A stretch of 20,744 nucleotides of DNA from positions 1 through 20,744 of IMG/VR virus record IMGVR_UViG_3300042465_004824. One strand, written 5' to 3'. Below the pieces are notes generated by a model that did no database searches, was not told where the DNA came from, and saw only the letters and a program-made list of their open reading frames with translations. A program made the translations under genes and the position numbers. Below, one piece after another: positions 6,458 through 15,039 of the stretch; position 1 is the stretch's first letter, and every line of letters begins with the position of its first letter. The stretch is from a virus.

Positions 6458-7256
6458 TACCAAGGAATTGGACGAGATACTCGCGAACTTCAACAAGTTC
6501 GCTAGTATGAGCTTGCCGATATTGGTCCGCCGCCACGCTCGACTCCTAGCAGTTGAATTAGCCAACCGAAGCCAGCCATTCTCAGTTGGATCGACCAGAA
6601 GTAATGCAAAGAAGCTCGGTCAGAACGCAGTCAACAACGACCTTTCAAAAGTATTCCGAAACAAAGGCTCATTGCAGGGAGTCGTCGATAAGACTGTAAA
6701 TGAAACACTCAAGAAGAAGCTGCAAAAAACGCTTGATAGCGGAAACAATCAAAAGATTGGCGAGATTTTCAAAGCAGTCGGGATGGTTAATGAATTTGAA
6801 TTGATAGCCAAATCTGGATTGAAAGAAATACACAAAAATCAAAGATCGCCAAGATCAGGCAGAACATGGAGTCCAAAGAAGACCATGTATATTGCGACAG
6901 GACAAAGCCTTTCCGCTTACACGAAGGAAGTGCAAAAGCGAGTTGGATTCAGTAAGTCGGCTTGGGCTGAATGCGCTGAGTATATCGGCGGAGTCAAAGG
7001 CGATGCGACAAGAGGCATCCCAGCATGGGCAAAGAGCAAAGACAACATTGCCAAGGGCGTAATTCAAGACGGCATAAAAAGTAGGAATCCATTCATTCGA
7101 ATGGAGAGCCGGTTGCCTTGGGCGTCAAAAATCCTTCCCGTTAGCGAGATAAAACACGCGCATCATATCGTTCGTGAAAAGATGATCAAGCAAGCAAACT
7201 ATATGATCAAACACGCAGCAAAGAAAAATTTCAACCCAACCCCAGAAGATGAGTAA
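6435..7256 (+). CDS. Unknown protein between tail chaperone and tape measure
   Basis: This 273-residue protein is basic and mainly helical, with DTKELDEILANFNKFASM at the start and a Lys/Arg-rich middle (KKKLQKTLDSGNNQKIGE). A conserved-looking patch, SAWAECAEYIGG and GIPAWAKS, lies around residues 175-205. It overlaps the chaperone extension by 23 bases and the tape-measure start by 8 bases, so it belongs to the same translationally coupled unit. Its position suggests a minor tail or tail-completion role, but no family is recognised. The ATG at 6435 is preceded by ataggga, a weak ribosome-binding sequence. Confidence 0.6.
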   Translation: MAAKIKSDTKELDEILANFNKFASMSLPILVRRHARLLAVELANRSQPFSVGSTRSNAKKLGQNAVNNDLSKVFRNKGSLQGVVDKTVNETLKKKLQKTLDSGNNQKIGEIFKAVGMVNEFELIAKSGLKEIHKNQRSPRSGRTWSPKKTMYIATGQSLSAYTKEVQKRVGFSKSAWAECAEYIGGVKGDATRGIPAWAKSKDNIAKGVIQDGIKSRNPFIRMESRLPWASKILPVSEIKHAHHIVREKMIKQANYMIKHAAKKNFNPTPEDE

Positions 7257-9162
7257 AGTCACCACAACATTTGAGGCCGTCGATACAGGCATGGTCTCGA
7301 CGATCAATAAGATCGAGCGCGAAACCAAGTCGATGAAAGACACAACCGAGAAGGCTGAAAAATCAGTTAGCCTTAGTTTTAGCTCTATGGCTAAAGCTGG
7401 AGCGGGATTAGCAATCGGTATCGGTGCTATTAAAGGGGCATTTGCGGCACTATCAGGAACACTAGATAACTTCAGCCAGGCACTAGACATGGGCGGCAGA
7501 CTTAGCGACCTTTCATCCCGGACAGGCGAGACGGCGGGTAATCTGTTACTACTCGAGCGTTCTTTCGATAACACGGGAGTAGGAGCAGATAAGGTGGGGT
7601 CTAGTATCAACAAACTTCAAAAGTTTATGTCTGATGCCAACACGGGCGCGACAAAGAATATCGAAGTTTTAAGCAACCTTGGAATAGCTTATTCGCAGAT
7701 TGCCAACCTATCGCCAACAGAACAACTCGGAATGATTGCTGAACGGATCACAGCTATCAATTCACCAACCGAAAGAGCGGCGGCAGCGATGGGTATTTTT
7801 GGAAGAGCTGGTGGTGAATTACTGCCAATGCTTCAAAACTTTTCAGGCGAGCTTGATAACGCTAAATCCGAACTTGGATCCATGGCAGGCATCATGGATT
7901 CTAAGAGCGCGGTATTCGATACAGTTTCAGATAAGATCGCAGTTATTAAAGGTAAATTCACCGAGTTTGCGGTAGGTCTATTGAGTAACGTTACACCCGC
8001 TCTTGAAATGTTCACAACGATGCTTGCTAAAGTAGACGCAGCGGGGATAGGACAAAGATTGACCAACGGAGCAATGAGTTTTTTCGATGTATTGATCGGC
8101 GCATTTCATAACGCTAACGAAGCAGCCGCGACACTAGGAACCGCTTTGATGTATGCGGTTAAGTCTTTTGGTAATCTAATTATGAATTCAATAATTGACG
8201 CTGGAAACTCAATCGGTGTTATAATGATTGGAGGATTCAAGATTGCGGTTAATGCCTTTAAAGGCATGATGTTTCAAGCGGTGGCGGCATCTATTAGCTT
8301 CCTAGCTGAAAAGATGGTTTCGGCAGCAAGCTTGTTTGGTGAAGAGGCAGAGAAAAAAGCCAGAAGCATTGCGGATCCATTGATTTTATCAGTCAAGCTC
8401 GGCGCGAGGGAATATGCAATGGAAATGCAAGAAGCTAATAATAAGATTGGCGATGACATGGCGAAAATGATGTCAGAGAACCAGAAATCCACCAAGGATT
8501 TCTTTGGCGCGCAAGGGGAACTGGATAAACTTAGGGAATCAACAAAAAAACTTACTGAAGATGGCAAAGCATTCCGCGAAGGATTTATGGGCAATGATGG
8601 TAAAAAAGAATTTAACCCACTCGCGCCGATGGAAAAAGCAGCCGGCAGGATTCATCTCCAGATGAGAAAAGCTGGCGATGATGTCAAAGGCATGGTTGAT
8701 AAAATCAAAGAACTGACCAACATCGAAAAGCTAATGATCGAGTTGAAAGAGGCGAAGACAGGCAAAGGAACAAAAGAAGAAGAAAAACAAGCCAAGGAAT
8801 TGATCGGAGCTGGCAAATTCAAACAAGCGGAACGAGCTATTGAGAAAGTCAGAGCAAAAGAAATCGAAGATCAGATTCGAATAAATGAAAAGGGAGAGAT
8901 GGATAAACGGAGCATCGTTGACATCGCCAAGGAGGAAGGCATAAAAACTTTTGGCAAGTCTAAGGATCAACTTAGAAAAGAGATTTTGGAAAAACGTAAA
9001 GGCAAAAACTTGGAGGATTTATTTCGCGAAAAAGAAGATAAAAAAGAAGGCAAAAAAGAACCAGAGAAAAAAGAAGATCCGCTTTTTGAAATGGTCAAAG
9101 CGATAAAAGAACTTGTCGCGAAGATCGAACCAAAACTCCCAACCCACGCACTAGGACTATGA
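7249..9162 (+). CDS. Tail tape-measure protein
   Basis: This 637-residue protein sets tail length and is ejected with the DNA. It has the usual features: an N-terminal coiled coil (TINKIERETKSMKDTTEKAEK), a hydrophobic glycine/alanine stretch (MAKAGAGLAIGIGAIKGAFAAL, ending near residue 68), the conserved-type RLSDLSSRTGETAGNLLLLE and AAAAMGIFGRAGGELLPML segments, further hydrophobic helices between residues 270 and 370, and a long charged Lys/Glu-rich C-terminal third (for example KEEEKQAKELIGAGKFKQAE). At about 1.5 angstrom per residue the tail would be near 95 nm, an estimate from the usual helical rule. It follows the chaperone pair as expected. The A/G-rich C-terminal codon use differs from flanking genes. 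Confidence 0.88.
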   Translation: MSKVTTTFEAVDTGMVSTINKIERETKSMKDTTEKAEKSVSLSFSSMAKAGAGLAIGIGAIKGAFAALSGTLDNFSQALDMGGRLSDLSSRTGETAGNLLLLERSFDNTGVGADKVGSSINKLQKFMSDANTGATKNIEVLSNLGIAYSQIANLSPTEQLGMIAERITAINSPTERAAAAMGIFGRAGGELLPMLQNFSGELDNAKSELGSMAGIMDSKSAVFDTVSDKIAVIKGKFTEFAVGLLSNVTPALEMFTTMLAKVDAAGIGQRLTNGAMSFFDVLIGAFHNANEAAATLGTALMYAVKSFGNLIMNSIIDAGNSIGVIMIGGFKIAVNAFKGMMFQAVAASISFLAEKMVSAASLFGEEAEKKARSIADPLILSVKLGAREYAMEMQEANNKIGDDMAKMMSENQKSTKDFFGAQGELDKLRESTKKLTEDGKAFREGFMGNDGKKEFNPLAPMEKAAGRIHLQMRKAGDDVKGMVDKIKELTNIEKLMIELKEAKTGKGTKEEEKQAKELIGAGKFKQAERAIEKVRAKEIEDQIRINEKGEMDKRSIVDIAKEEGIKTFGKSKDQLRKEILEKRKGKNLEDLFREKEDKKEGKKEPEKKEDPLFEMVKAIKELVAKIEPKLPTHALGL

Positions 9163-9839
9163 TGATATATAGTAAAACGGAAGGATTGATCACCACCGGG
9201 GATCGGTCTGTAAATAACTTTCAAAGCGGATTGATTCGTGTTGATCAGAAATATACTGGCTTATCCACCAATGAGGCTTCCGATCGAACATTGCTGGCTG
9301 ATGGCTTGATATTACCTAATCAACCAGATGATCCATCTATCGATGGATTGTATATCTACGGAGGAGCGCAAGAAAGTAGAAACGGAGATGGCTTCACAAA
9401 TTTTCAGGTCAGCGCATACGGTCGGAGAATCGACACGATGGTCGAGCTTTCCAGAAATCAAAGAACCGTAGTCGTGAGAACAAGTTTGACTTCAACCTTG
9501 AACAATGTGGAGGTTATCATCTACGATATGATCGGGACTATCGTAAAAAAAAGAGGAGAGATAATTGAGCCGAATGAGTTTATTTTTTCAGATGATTTCT
9601 TGATGCCGAAATACGTTCGCTATGTAAGGCTGCCACAAGTCGAGTCGATCAGTATTGCAGAAATTAATGTCAATAATTTCGTAATTCCAACAAGAACCTA
9701 CCAAGTAAGATTCAACGACGGATCGAATAGAAAATTTAAGTTAAAAGATCCCATTATTCGAGTTACATCGCAAAGGAATTTCGGCAAATGGATCGAGTAT
9801 GAATTTGAAGCAATCAGACAATCAGACAGCGCAGAATAA
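9159..9839 (+). CDS. Minor tail protein, distal-tail position
   Basis: This 226-residue protein starts within ATGATG at 9159, overlapping the tape-measure stop; either Met is possible. It is beta-rich: IDGLYIYGGAQES, DGFTNFQVSAYGRRI, RTVVVRTSLTSTLNNVEVIIYD and YVRYVRLPQVESISIAEINV. Genes right after the tape measure commonly encode the distal tail (Dit) or first baseplate protein, which are also beta-sandwich proteins. No family-defining residues are recognised, so the assignment is positional. Its stop overlaps the next start as TAATG. Confidence 0.5.
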   Translation: MMIYSKTEGLITTGDRSVNNFQSGLIRVDQKYTGLSTNEASDRTLLADGLILPNQPDDPSIDGLYIYGGAQESRNGDGFTNFQVSAYGRRIDTMVELSRNQRTVVVRTSLTSTLNNVEVIIYDMIGTIVKKRGEIIEPNEFIFSDDFLMPKYVRYVRLPQVESISIAEINVNNFVIPTRTYQVRFNDGSNRKFKLKDPIIRVTSQRNFGKWIEYEFEAIRQSDSAE

Positions 9840-10429
9840 TGAACCTACCAGTCGATTTTGAACAGAAAGTGAAACTGCCGCCAGCAGTCAATGGCAGATC
9901 GTATCCATACCGGATCTCAGCCAGAGATCTGATGCAGGATTTTCGATATGCAGCCTTGCAGGTCGATGATACTGAGGTCAGCGGATTATCGCTCGAGGAA
10001 ACCTTGAATCCAGACGGAACAAGAACAGTCAAACTGGCAGGTGAAGCAACTTCAGGATCAACAATCAATCATCCGTTTCGAGTGACATACAACTCAGCAG
10101 ATGAAAACTACGAAGTGATCGGCGGAGATTGTGGAGGTATCGAAATATCGGATCAGACGATCACGAGCGTCGCTCCTGAGTTTCTCTATGTAAAGATCGA
10201 GAGGAACACGAGTTCGAGAGTCGTCATTGCCGCAACGCTTGAGCAAGGATCACCACTTCCAACCTCGACCGAGGAGTTCCAGTATATCGCCATCGCCTAC
10301 CTTGACGGGCCAGAAGTGACTCAACTTCGATTCGAGGACATCCGCTTGACGGAGTTTCTGATCTCAGACGCAGGCGAGTTGAAACTTGTCTCAGTATTCG
10401 ACACGACCAACACCTACGCACTTCCGTAA
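9839..10429 (+). CDS. Minor tail or baseplate structural protein
   Basis: This 196-residue protein overlaps both neighbours through TAATG junctions, so translation is coupled along the chain. It starts MNLPVDFEQKVKLPPAVNGRSY and alternates short strands with loops (TRTVKLAGEATSG, EFLYVKIERNTSSRVVIAATL, EFQYIAIAYLDG). A strand-loop pattern of this type suggests a jelly-roll or sandwich fold. No enzyme motif is visible. From position between the tape measure and the fibre genes it is most likely a tail-tip component. The family is unknown to me. Confidence 0.5.
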   Translation: MNLPVDFEQKVKLPPAVNGRSYPYRISARDLMQDFRYAALQVDDTEVSGLSLEETLNPDGTRTVKLAGEATSGSTINHPFRVTYNSADENYEVIGGDCGGIEISDQTITSVAPEFLYVKIERNTSSRVVIAATLEQGSPLPTSTEEFQYIAIAYLDGPEVTQLRFEDIRLTEFLISDAGELKLVSVFDTTNTYALP

Positions 10430-11316
10430 TGGGCAACCGAGTAACAACGCCAAACCTTCGATTTGAATTTGTCAACGGATGGATGACAGGCGGAACAGAT
10501 CCAGCCGACGGCAGCGTGGAGTGTGGCGATGGGACAGCATTTCCAATGGAGGTGACGCTCGATCAAGTTGCAGAGATATTCTACCGGGTCAAAGATGCTT
10601 GGTTCACATCTGGGAGCGCATCATGGAAAGTTTCAGGAACGCCGCAAACGATAAACGCAGCAACAGATGCACCAGTAAATAGAACGCTTGAAATCGACTC
10701 TGTAACATACCAGAAAAGAGGATACACGATTTCAGGCGCCTACCCATACAACGCTGCGACATACGACGCAGGCATCGGTAACAATTACAGCGACATTGCA
10801 GACAACGAAAACGGAATGTGGAAGGATGCTTGGAATGACCCGGATCATGTCGACGCCTTTTCATACCATCAAGATGATCCGAACAGCATACAAGGAGGAG
10901 ATCCAGAATGGTGGGGCGACACGGGTCTCGGAGTCTATGCAAAAGTTTTTCGTGGCAAGCGCGTGGCAGTCGTCAAACTCGATCCGGCAGATGGGCTGTA
11001 TGCGGCAACGAACAAGTTCTATCTGGAGATTGAAATGTATTGGTTTGATTATGGCGTGGTGCCGTTTGGAGGCAGCACCAACATTTACAATTCTCAAGGC
11101 GGATTCGGTGATTTCAGCTCTCGGGCAGTCTTAATTTCAGACTACATCTTGAGGCTTGCAACTGGTGATGCAACTTGTCTTGTCTACTTCGATGCGCTTG
11201 GATCGACTGACGAGACTGGAACCGATTTTATCCATGAGCCGCAGGTCTGGTGGCCCTATGCCAAAGACAATCCAGCCGTGCCGGTCTGGGATACTGACAA
11301 CGGCGCGAAGCTCTAG
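10429..11316 (+). CDS. Large minor tail or tail-tip structural protein
   Basis: This 295-residue protein is rich in Asp, Gly, Trp and Tyr: NGWMTGGTDPADGSVECGDG near the start, FYRVKDAWFTSGSASWKV, DPEWWGDTGLGVYAKVFRG, and EIEMYWFDYGVVPFGGS. High aromatic content with many short strands is typical of exposed structural or receptor-facing proteins. It has no signal peptide and no recognisable catalytic motif. It starts within the TAATG of its neighbour and is followed by a TTGACA element, so it may close this transcription or translation block. Function beyond a tail structural role is not known. Confidence 0.48.
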   Translation: MGNRVTTPNLRFEFVNGWMTGGTDPADGSVECGDGTAFPMEVTLDQVAEIFYRVKDAWFTSGSASWKVSGTPQTINAATDAPVNRTLEIDSVTYQKRGYTISGAYPYNAATYDAGIGNNYSDIADNENGMWKDAWNDPDHVDAFSYHQDDPNSIQGGDPEWWGDTGLGVYAKVFRGKRVAVVKLDPADGLYAATNKFYLEIEMYWFDYGVVPFGGSTNIYNSQGGFGDFSSRAVLISDYILRLATGDATCLVYFDALGSTDETGTDFIHEPQVWWPYAKDNPAVPVWDTDNGAKL

Positions 11317-11317
11317 T

Positions 11318-11342
11318 TTGACAAGCCTCATAAGTCATTATG
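11318..11342 (+). promoter_or_regulatory. TTGACA element 16 bases before a structural gene
   Basis: TTGACA (11318-11323) is followed by agcct, CATAAG and tcatt before the ATG at 11340. It begins two bases after the upstream stop codon and fills the gap between the genes. It is the fourth copy of this arrangement. Confidence 0.4.
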
Positions 11343-12239
11343 GACATCTCCCAGACTCGCGCATTTTCCGGTTTAAGAATGGTCGCAACGCCGACCGCAA
11401 GCCTCGTCACGAATGACGTGACCATCGGCGTGCCTAGCACGAACACTTCAATCGATGACGTCGATACCGGCTATGCAGTCCGCGCATTGATCGTCGGAGC
11501 ATCTTCCGATCTTGTCCTCGATCTTGCTGACAACGACAGCACTGGCACAACCGCTTGGACCGCAGGCGTTGCACAGGTCGAGACCGCAACCGCGGCTGGC
11601 ACAGTTACAGCATCTGGCAACGCGACCGTGGTTGTGACCGCAGCCGGCATGACTGGCACGCCTAAGACTATTTCCGTCGCAGTTCTCAACGGAGACACCG
11701 CATCGGTATGGGCTGGCAAAGTTCGCACCGCTCTCGCAGCAGATACCGCTGTCTCAGCTTTGTTCACAGTCGGAGGCACTACCACAGCGATCGTTCTCAC
11801 ACGCAAGCCAACGGCAACCTACACGGTCGGTAGCACATCCGTGCCGCTCTACGCAGCCAACGATGCGACGCTGAACATCTCGCTCGACAACGGCACCTGC
11901 ACAGGGATCACGACCGCAGCAACTTCGGCAAACACGACCTCCGGCACTTTGAGCGTTGGAGTCTATCTCCTCGACGGAGATGGCAAGGACTTCGAGGGAT
12001 CGACCTTGAGTGCAATCGCAGCCAATCGCCTCGGTGGAGTTCTCATCACAAACCAATCTGGATCCGCTGGCGACATCCTAGTATCGACAGCAGCAACGCT
12101 CGTCGACTTCCCGGTGCAGCCAGACGGCAGCCTGCAAGTGACCGCAAAGAACTGCGATCAGTCGCTTGAGGTCCTGACCATCGAAGCAGCAAGTTCGGCA
12201 GTGCTTTCCATCGTCGTCTGCGGAGCAACCACAGCCTAA
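11340..12239 (+). CDS. Beta-rich structural protein, probable tail or decoration protein
   Basis: This 299-residue protein is very rich in Ala, Thr, Val and Gly with few charged residues. Residues about 80-155 form a module (GTVTASGNATVVVTAAGMTG, then SVAVLNGDTASVWAGKVRTAL, then VGGTTTAIVLTRK) of a kind seen repeatedly in phage tube, decoration and fibre proteins. The C-terminal half has VGVYLLDGDGKDFEG and SLQVTAKNCDQSLEVLTIE. GC-rich, strongly biased codons (ATC, CTC, ACC), like those of the major capsid gene, suggest high expression. Its own TTGACA element supports a separate, strongly expressed unit. The exact place in the particle is unknown; a decoration or tail-surface role is inferred. 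Confidence 0.5.
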   Translation: MDISQTRAFSGLRMVATPTASLVTNDVTIGVPSTNTSIDDVDTGYAVRALIVGASSDLVLDLADNDSTGTTAWTAGVAQVETATAAGTVTASGNATVVVTAAGMTGTPKTISVAVLNGDTASVWAGKVRTALAADTAVSALFTVGGTTTAIVLTRKPTATYTVGSTSVPLYAANDATLNISLDNGTCTGITTAATSANTTSGTLSVGVYLLDGDGKDFEGSTLSAIAANRLGGVLITNQSGSAGDILVSTAATLVDFPVQPDGSLQVTAKNCDQSLEVLTIEAASSAVLSIVVCGATTA

Positions 12240-12248
12240 TCCTATCCA

Positions 12249-12599
12249 ATGACATGCAACTCCACTCTCATCCTCAAGCCATGCGTCTACCTTGATACAT
12301 GGGACGGACTATCGAATTGTTCATTTTCATCCGATGGAACCGCATTCGCATCGAGCTTGACGCTCGTGCGGATGTTTTTCCGTGATGAAGAGAATGTTGT
12401 CGGTTTGGAGTTAAGCAGCGCAAACAGCACGATCACGATCGACAACGCAGCAGATTGGCACTTCACGATTGCACCAGTCTCACCGATGACATTGACGCCA
12501 GGCAACTGGTATTGGTCGATCGAGACAACCGACTATGATGGGACTATCAAGACCCGCGTCTTCGGAACGATTGAAATTTTAAACGATGCAACACGATGA
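12249..12599 (+). CDS. Small beta-sandwich protein preceding the tail fibre
   Basis: This 116-residue protein has an Ig-like strand pattern: LTLVRMFFRDEENVVGLEL, then ITIDNAADWHFTIAPVSPMT, then GNWYWSIETTDYDGTIKTRVF and GTIEIL. Small proteins with 'YxxWSIE...DG...xxxG...I' endings directly upstream of fibre genes are widespread in phages and probably form a fibre-attachment or baseplate part. Its stop overlaps the fibre start as ATGA. No function has been shown that I can cite from the sequence. Confidence 0.5.
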   Translation: MTCNSTLILKPCVYLDTWDGLSNCSFSSDGTAFASSLTLVRMFFRDEENVVGLELSSANSTITIDNAADWHFTIAPVSPMTLTPGNWYWSIETTDYDGTIKTRVFGTIEILNDATR

Positions 12600-14359
12600 G
12601 CGAAAAAATCACATTTGAAGTTACCGATCAAAAAGAAGAAATTACTTTTAGCTTTTCAGAGGCGGCACGCGGACCGCAAGGCGAGCCAGGTGCAGCCGCC
12701 ACAGTCGATCAAACTATTATTGATGGCAGCGCTAACGCTGTCTCTGGCAACGCTGTATTCGATGGACTTGCACTCAAGGCGCCACTTGCCAACCCTACCT
12801 TCACCGGCATCGTCACAGCACCACGGATCACAGGTCGCTGCGATGGGCTTGAGGTTTTCTGCAAGGCAGGACTTGCGATCAACGCTGGTCAGGTGGTCTA
12901 TGTCACAGGAGCATCTGGCAACAACATCATCATCGGTCTGGCACAAGCCAACGCCGAGCTGACATCCAGCAAGACCATCGGCATCAGCGAGTCAACTCTT
13001 GCCAACAACGGCACGGGCTACGTCATCACCGAGGGGCTGATGACAGTCAGTATCTCAGCACCGTCTGCTATCGAAGGCGACCCAATCTGGCTCTCACCAT
13101 CGACCGCTGGCGGCATGGTCTTTGGCGCAGCCAATAAGCCGGTGGCACCGAATCACATGGTTTATCTCGGCGTGGTAACACGCAAGACGGGCAACAATGT
13201 TGTCGAGATATACGTTAAGATACAGAACGGATCGGAGCTTGATGAGCTTTCCGATGTGTTGATTACCAGCCCAACCGCAGGGCAAGCATTGATGCGCGCG
13301 GCGACTCTTTGGGAGAATCGCAGTCTTGTAGCCGCTGACATCAGCGACTCAACTAGCGCAGGTCGCGCTTTGCTCACGGCCGCAGATGCAGCAGCTCAGC
13401 GGACATCGCTGGGACTTGGCACCGCAGCGACTACTGCATCCACCGATTACGCAACCGCAGCGCAAGGCACCGACGAGCGAGTTCCAACCGCAGCGGGGCT
13501 GACCACTAAGTTCGGCACGGCAAAAGCAACTCCAGTTGACGCTGACAAGGTGGCTATCCTCGACTCGGCTGCATCAGACGCGCCGAAGCACTCAACGCTG
13601 ACGGCGATCTGGACGTGGATACAAAGCAAGTTCGCAGGCGCATCGAGCAAGACAACCCCGATTGATGCCGATTCGTTTAACATCGTTGATTCAGCCGATT
13701 CTAACGCAGCCAAGCGAGTTACGGGAACTAACCTCAAGGCGTTTCTCAAAACCTACCTAGATACGCTCTACGTGGCTTTGACGGGCAACCAGACCGTAGC
13801 TGGCAACAAGACGTTCAGTGGACAGACGGAACTCACAGGACAGGCTGCAACGAACTCGACCAGCGCGATGACCCGTGCGCTTACCGATACCCGCGCAGGA
13901 AGGATTTTTTACCTAATCGAATCAGGATCAACTTCTTCAAACTCAACGAGCGTTGTTTTAAGTGCGACATCGATCGTTTTGCCAGCAGGGACTTACTGCT
14001 ACAAATGTTCAAGCTTAACCCAAACCGCATCAACAACGGCGGGGATGAGTTCTTATATCAGCGGACTGACAGCATCCGCCCGATTACATAAAAATATCGT
14101 TTTTACCGCGCAGGATAAATTTGGAACAGGTGTGGCATTTTCTCGCGGTAACTGCCGCAATGATGTTGATTTGACTTTCGGTGCAGCCTTTGAAGATGCA
14201 AGCGCGACCAAGCTTTCGCTTTATCAATCAGGCGATGGATACTTTACAATCGCCTCAGATATGACGCTGCAATATGCTGTTTCACAGAGAACGACCACGG
14301 ACGCAGCGAACCCCGCAACTATAACTTCCGCAATTGTGGAATTCACAAAACTATACTAA
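12596..14359 (+). CDS. Tail fibre or receptor-binding protein
   Basis: This 587-residue protein shows the modular layout of fibres. It has an N-terminal attachment segment with a brief collagen-like stretch (GPQGEPG, residues 26-32), a repeat unit LALKAPLANPTFTG (around 58-71), and two copies of a shaft module starting KATPVDADKVAILDSA (about 309-345) and KTTPIDADSFNIVDSA (about 351-391). A NQTVAGNKTFSGQTELTG trimer-type motif lies near 402. The C-terminal part (about 440-587) is a unique beta-rich domain with aromatic and Ser/Thr residues, which likely contacts the host surface. There are no enzymatic motifs. It begins in the ATGA overlap with the preceding gene. It is the best candidate for host-range determination here. 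Confidence 0.75.
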   Translation: MSEKITFEVTDQKEEITFSFSEAARGPQGEPGAAATVDQTIIDGSANAVSGNAVFDGLALKAPLANPTFTGIVTAPRITGRCDGLEVFCKAGLAINAGQVVYVTGASGNNIIIGLAQANAELTSSKTIGISESTLANNGTGYVITEGLMTVSISAPSAIEGDPIWLSPSTAGGMVFGAANKPVAPNHMVYLGVVTRKTGNNVVEIYVKIQNGSELDELSDVLITSPTAGQALMRAATLWENRSLVAADISDSTSAGRALLTAADAAAQRTSLGLGTAATTASTDYATAAQGTDERVPTAAGLTTKFGTAKATPVDADKVAILDSAASDAPKHSTLTAIWTWIQSKFAGASSKTTPIDADSFNIVDSADSNAAKRVTGTNLKAFLKTYLDTLYVALTGNQTVAGNKTFSGQTELTGQAATNSTSAMTRALTDTRAGRIFYLIESGSTSSNSTSVVLSATSIVLPAGTYCYKCSSLTQTASTTAGMSSYISGLTASARLHKNIVFTAQDKFGTGVAFSRGNCRNDVDLTFGAAFEDASATKLSLYQSGDGYFTIASDMTLQYAVSQRTTTDAANPATITSAIVEFTKLY

Positions 14360-14360
14360 G

Positions 14361-14687
14361 ATGAGCCTAATAACAAAAACAAACGCCCAGCGAATCGCGG
14401 AAGAGATCGACGCGAGCCAGAATGAACTTTTAAACCACGTTCAGTCGATGCTTAAAACCATCCACGCCAAGGTCAACACAGACGGCGAGCAACAAGCCAT
14501 CCTAGACGCTTTCGGCGCGAATGGAGTCAAAGCACTAACGGCTTACTCGGCGATGTTCCAAGCGGTTTCTGCGATCAATCCTAGCACGGACATTCCCGCA
14601 CCTGATTTGATGGTATTCCAACCACAGCAAGACGGCACTGTTATTTTTGTTGCCCCGCCTATTCCTGAGCCAGCACCGCAACCATGA
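14361..14687 (+). CDS. Small helical protein downstream of the tail fibre
   Basis: The start is the ATG at 14361, one base after the fibre stop; an upstream extension to 14334 would lie inside the fibre gene. The product is 108 residues. The first 70 are helical (NAQRIAEEIDASQNELLNHV, HAKVNTDGEQQAILDAFG). The rest is a Pro-rich tail (IPEPAPQP at the end). It is not a recognised chaperone family. The position could suit a fibre-assembly helper or an accessory protein, but that is only inference. It overlaps the next small ORF by ATGA. Confidence 0.55.
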   Translation: MSLITKTNAQRIAEEIDASQNELLNHVQSMLKTIHAKVNTDGEQQAILDAFGANGVKALTAYSAMFQAVSAINPSTDIPAPDLMVFQPQQDGTVIFVAPPIPEPAPQP

Positions 14688-14740
14688 TCGATCCAGACGA
14701 TGACGAAATCGGCGAAGGCACAGGATCACCAGTAACATGA
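14684..14740 (+). CDS. 18-residue acidic ORF linked by ATGA overlaps
   Basis: The reading frame encodes MIDPDDDEIGEGTGSPVT. Its ATG overlaps the previous stop and its stop overlaps the ATG at 14737, both in the form ATGA. That chain would pass ribosomes from the upstream gene into the small membrane ORF. It may be a coupling device more than a functional protein. Confidence 0.35.
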   Translation: MIDPDDDEIGEGTGSPVT

Positions 14741-14853
14741 AACCAATGTATCCATACCGACCACCGCAATCAGATGGAACGGACTCGATGATTTCCCTAT
14801 CGATCGCGCTTGTAATACTCACCATTTTAATCATCTTCTATAACTTTCAATAA
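14737..14853 (+). CDS. 38-residue single-span membrane protein
   Basis: The sequence starts MKPMYPYRPPQSDG and ends in one hydrophobic helix, SMISLSIALVILTILIIFYN (about residues 17-36). A Pro/Tyr-rich cytoplasmic or periplasmic tail of 16 residues precedes it. The ORF is coupled to its neighbours by ATGA upstream and is 3 bases from the holin-like gene. In a lysis cassette, a tiny one-span protein may act as an antiholin, pinholin or inner-membrane spanin part. It is too short for family assignment. Confidence 0.55.
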   Translation: MKPMYPYRPPQSDGTDSMISLSIALVILTILIIFYNFQ

Positions 14854-14856
14854 GCC

Positions 14857-15039
14857 ATGCACGAGCATTCTCACCTTTACAACTTAGTCAACGGCGCAGT
14901 CGGGACTGTCGCATCATTACTTGGCGTGATTAGCACCTGCCAAGAACAATTTGAATATGGCGTTCGCATTACTGGTGGATTGATCGGTATTTTTATTGGC
15001 TTGATCACCCTGTATAACTTCATCAGAAAAAGGAAGTAA
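14857..15039 (+). CDS. Holin-like protein with two membrane segments
   Basis: This 60-residue protein has a short His-rich N-terminus (MHEHSHL), a first hydrophobic stretch at about residues 10-27, a short loop (CQEQFEYG), a second stretch at about 36-56 with GG and IFIGLI, and a basic end (RKRK). Two spans plus a charged C-terminus is the class II holin layout. It lies in a block with a lipoprotein and cell-wall enzymes, consistent with a role in inner-membrane permeabilisation at lysis. The start overlaps nothing upstream but its stop overlaps the next ATG as TAATG. Sequence alone cannot separate holin from antiholin. Confidence 0.6.
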   Translation: MHEHSHLYNLVNGAVGTVASLLGVISTCQEQFEYGVRITGGLIGIFIGLITLYNFIRKRK

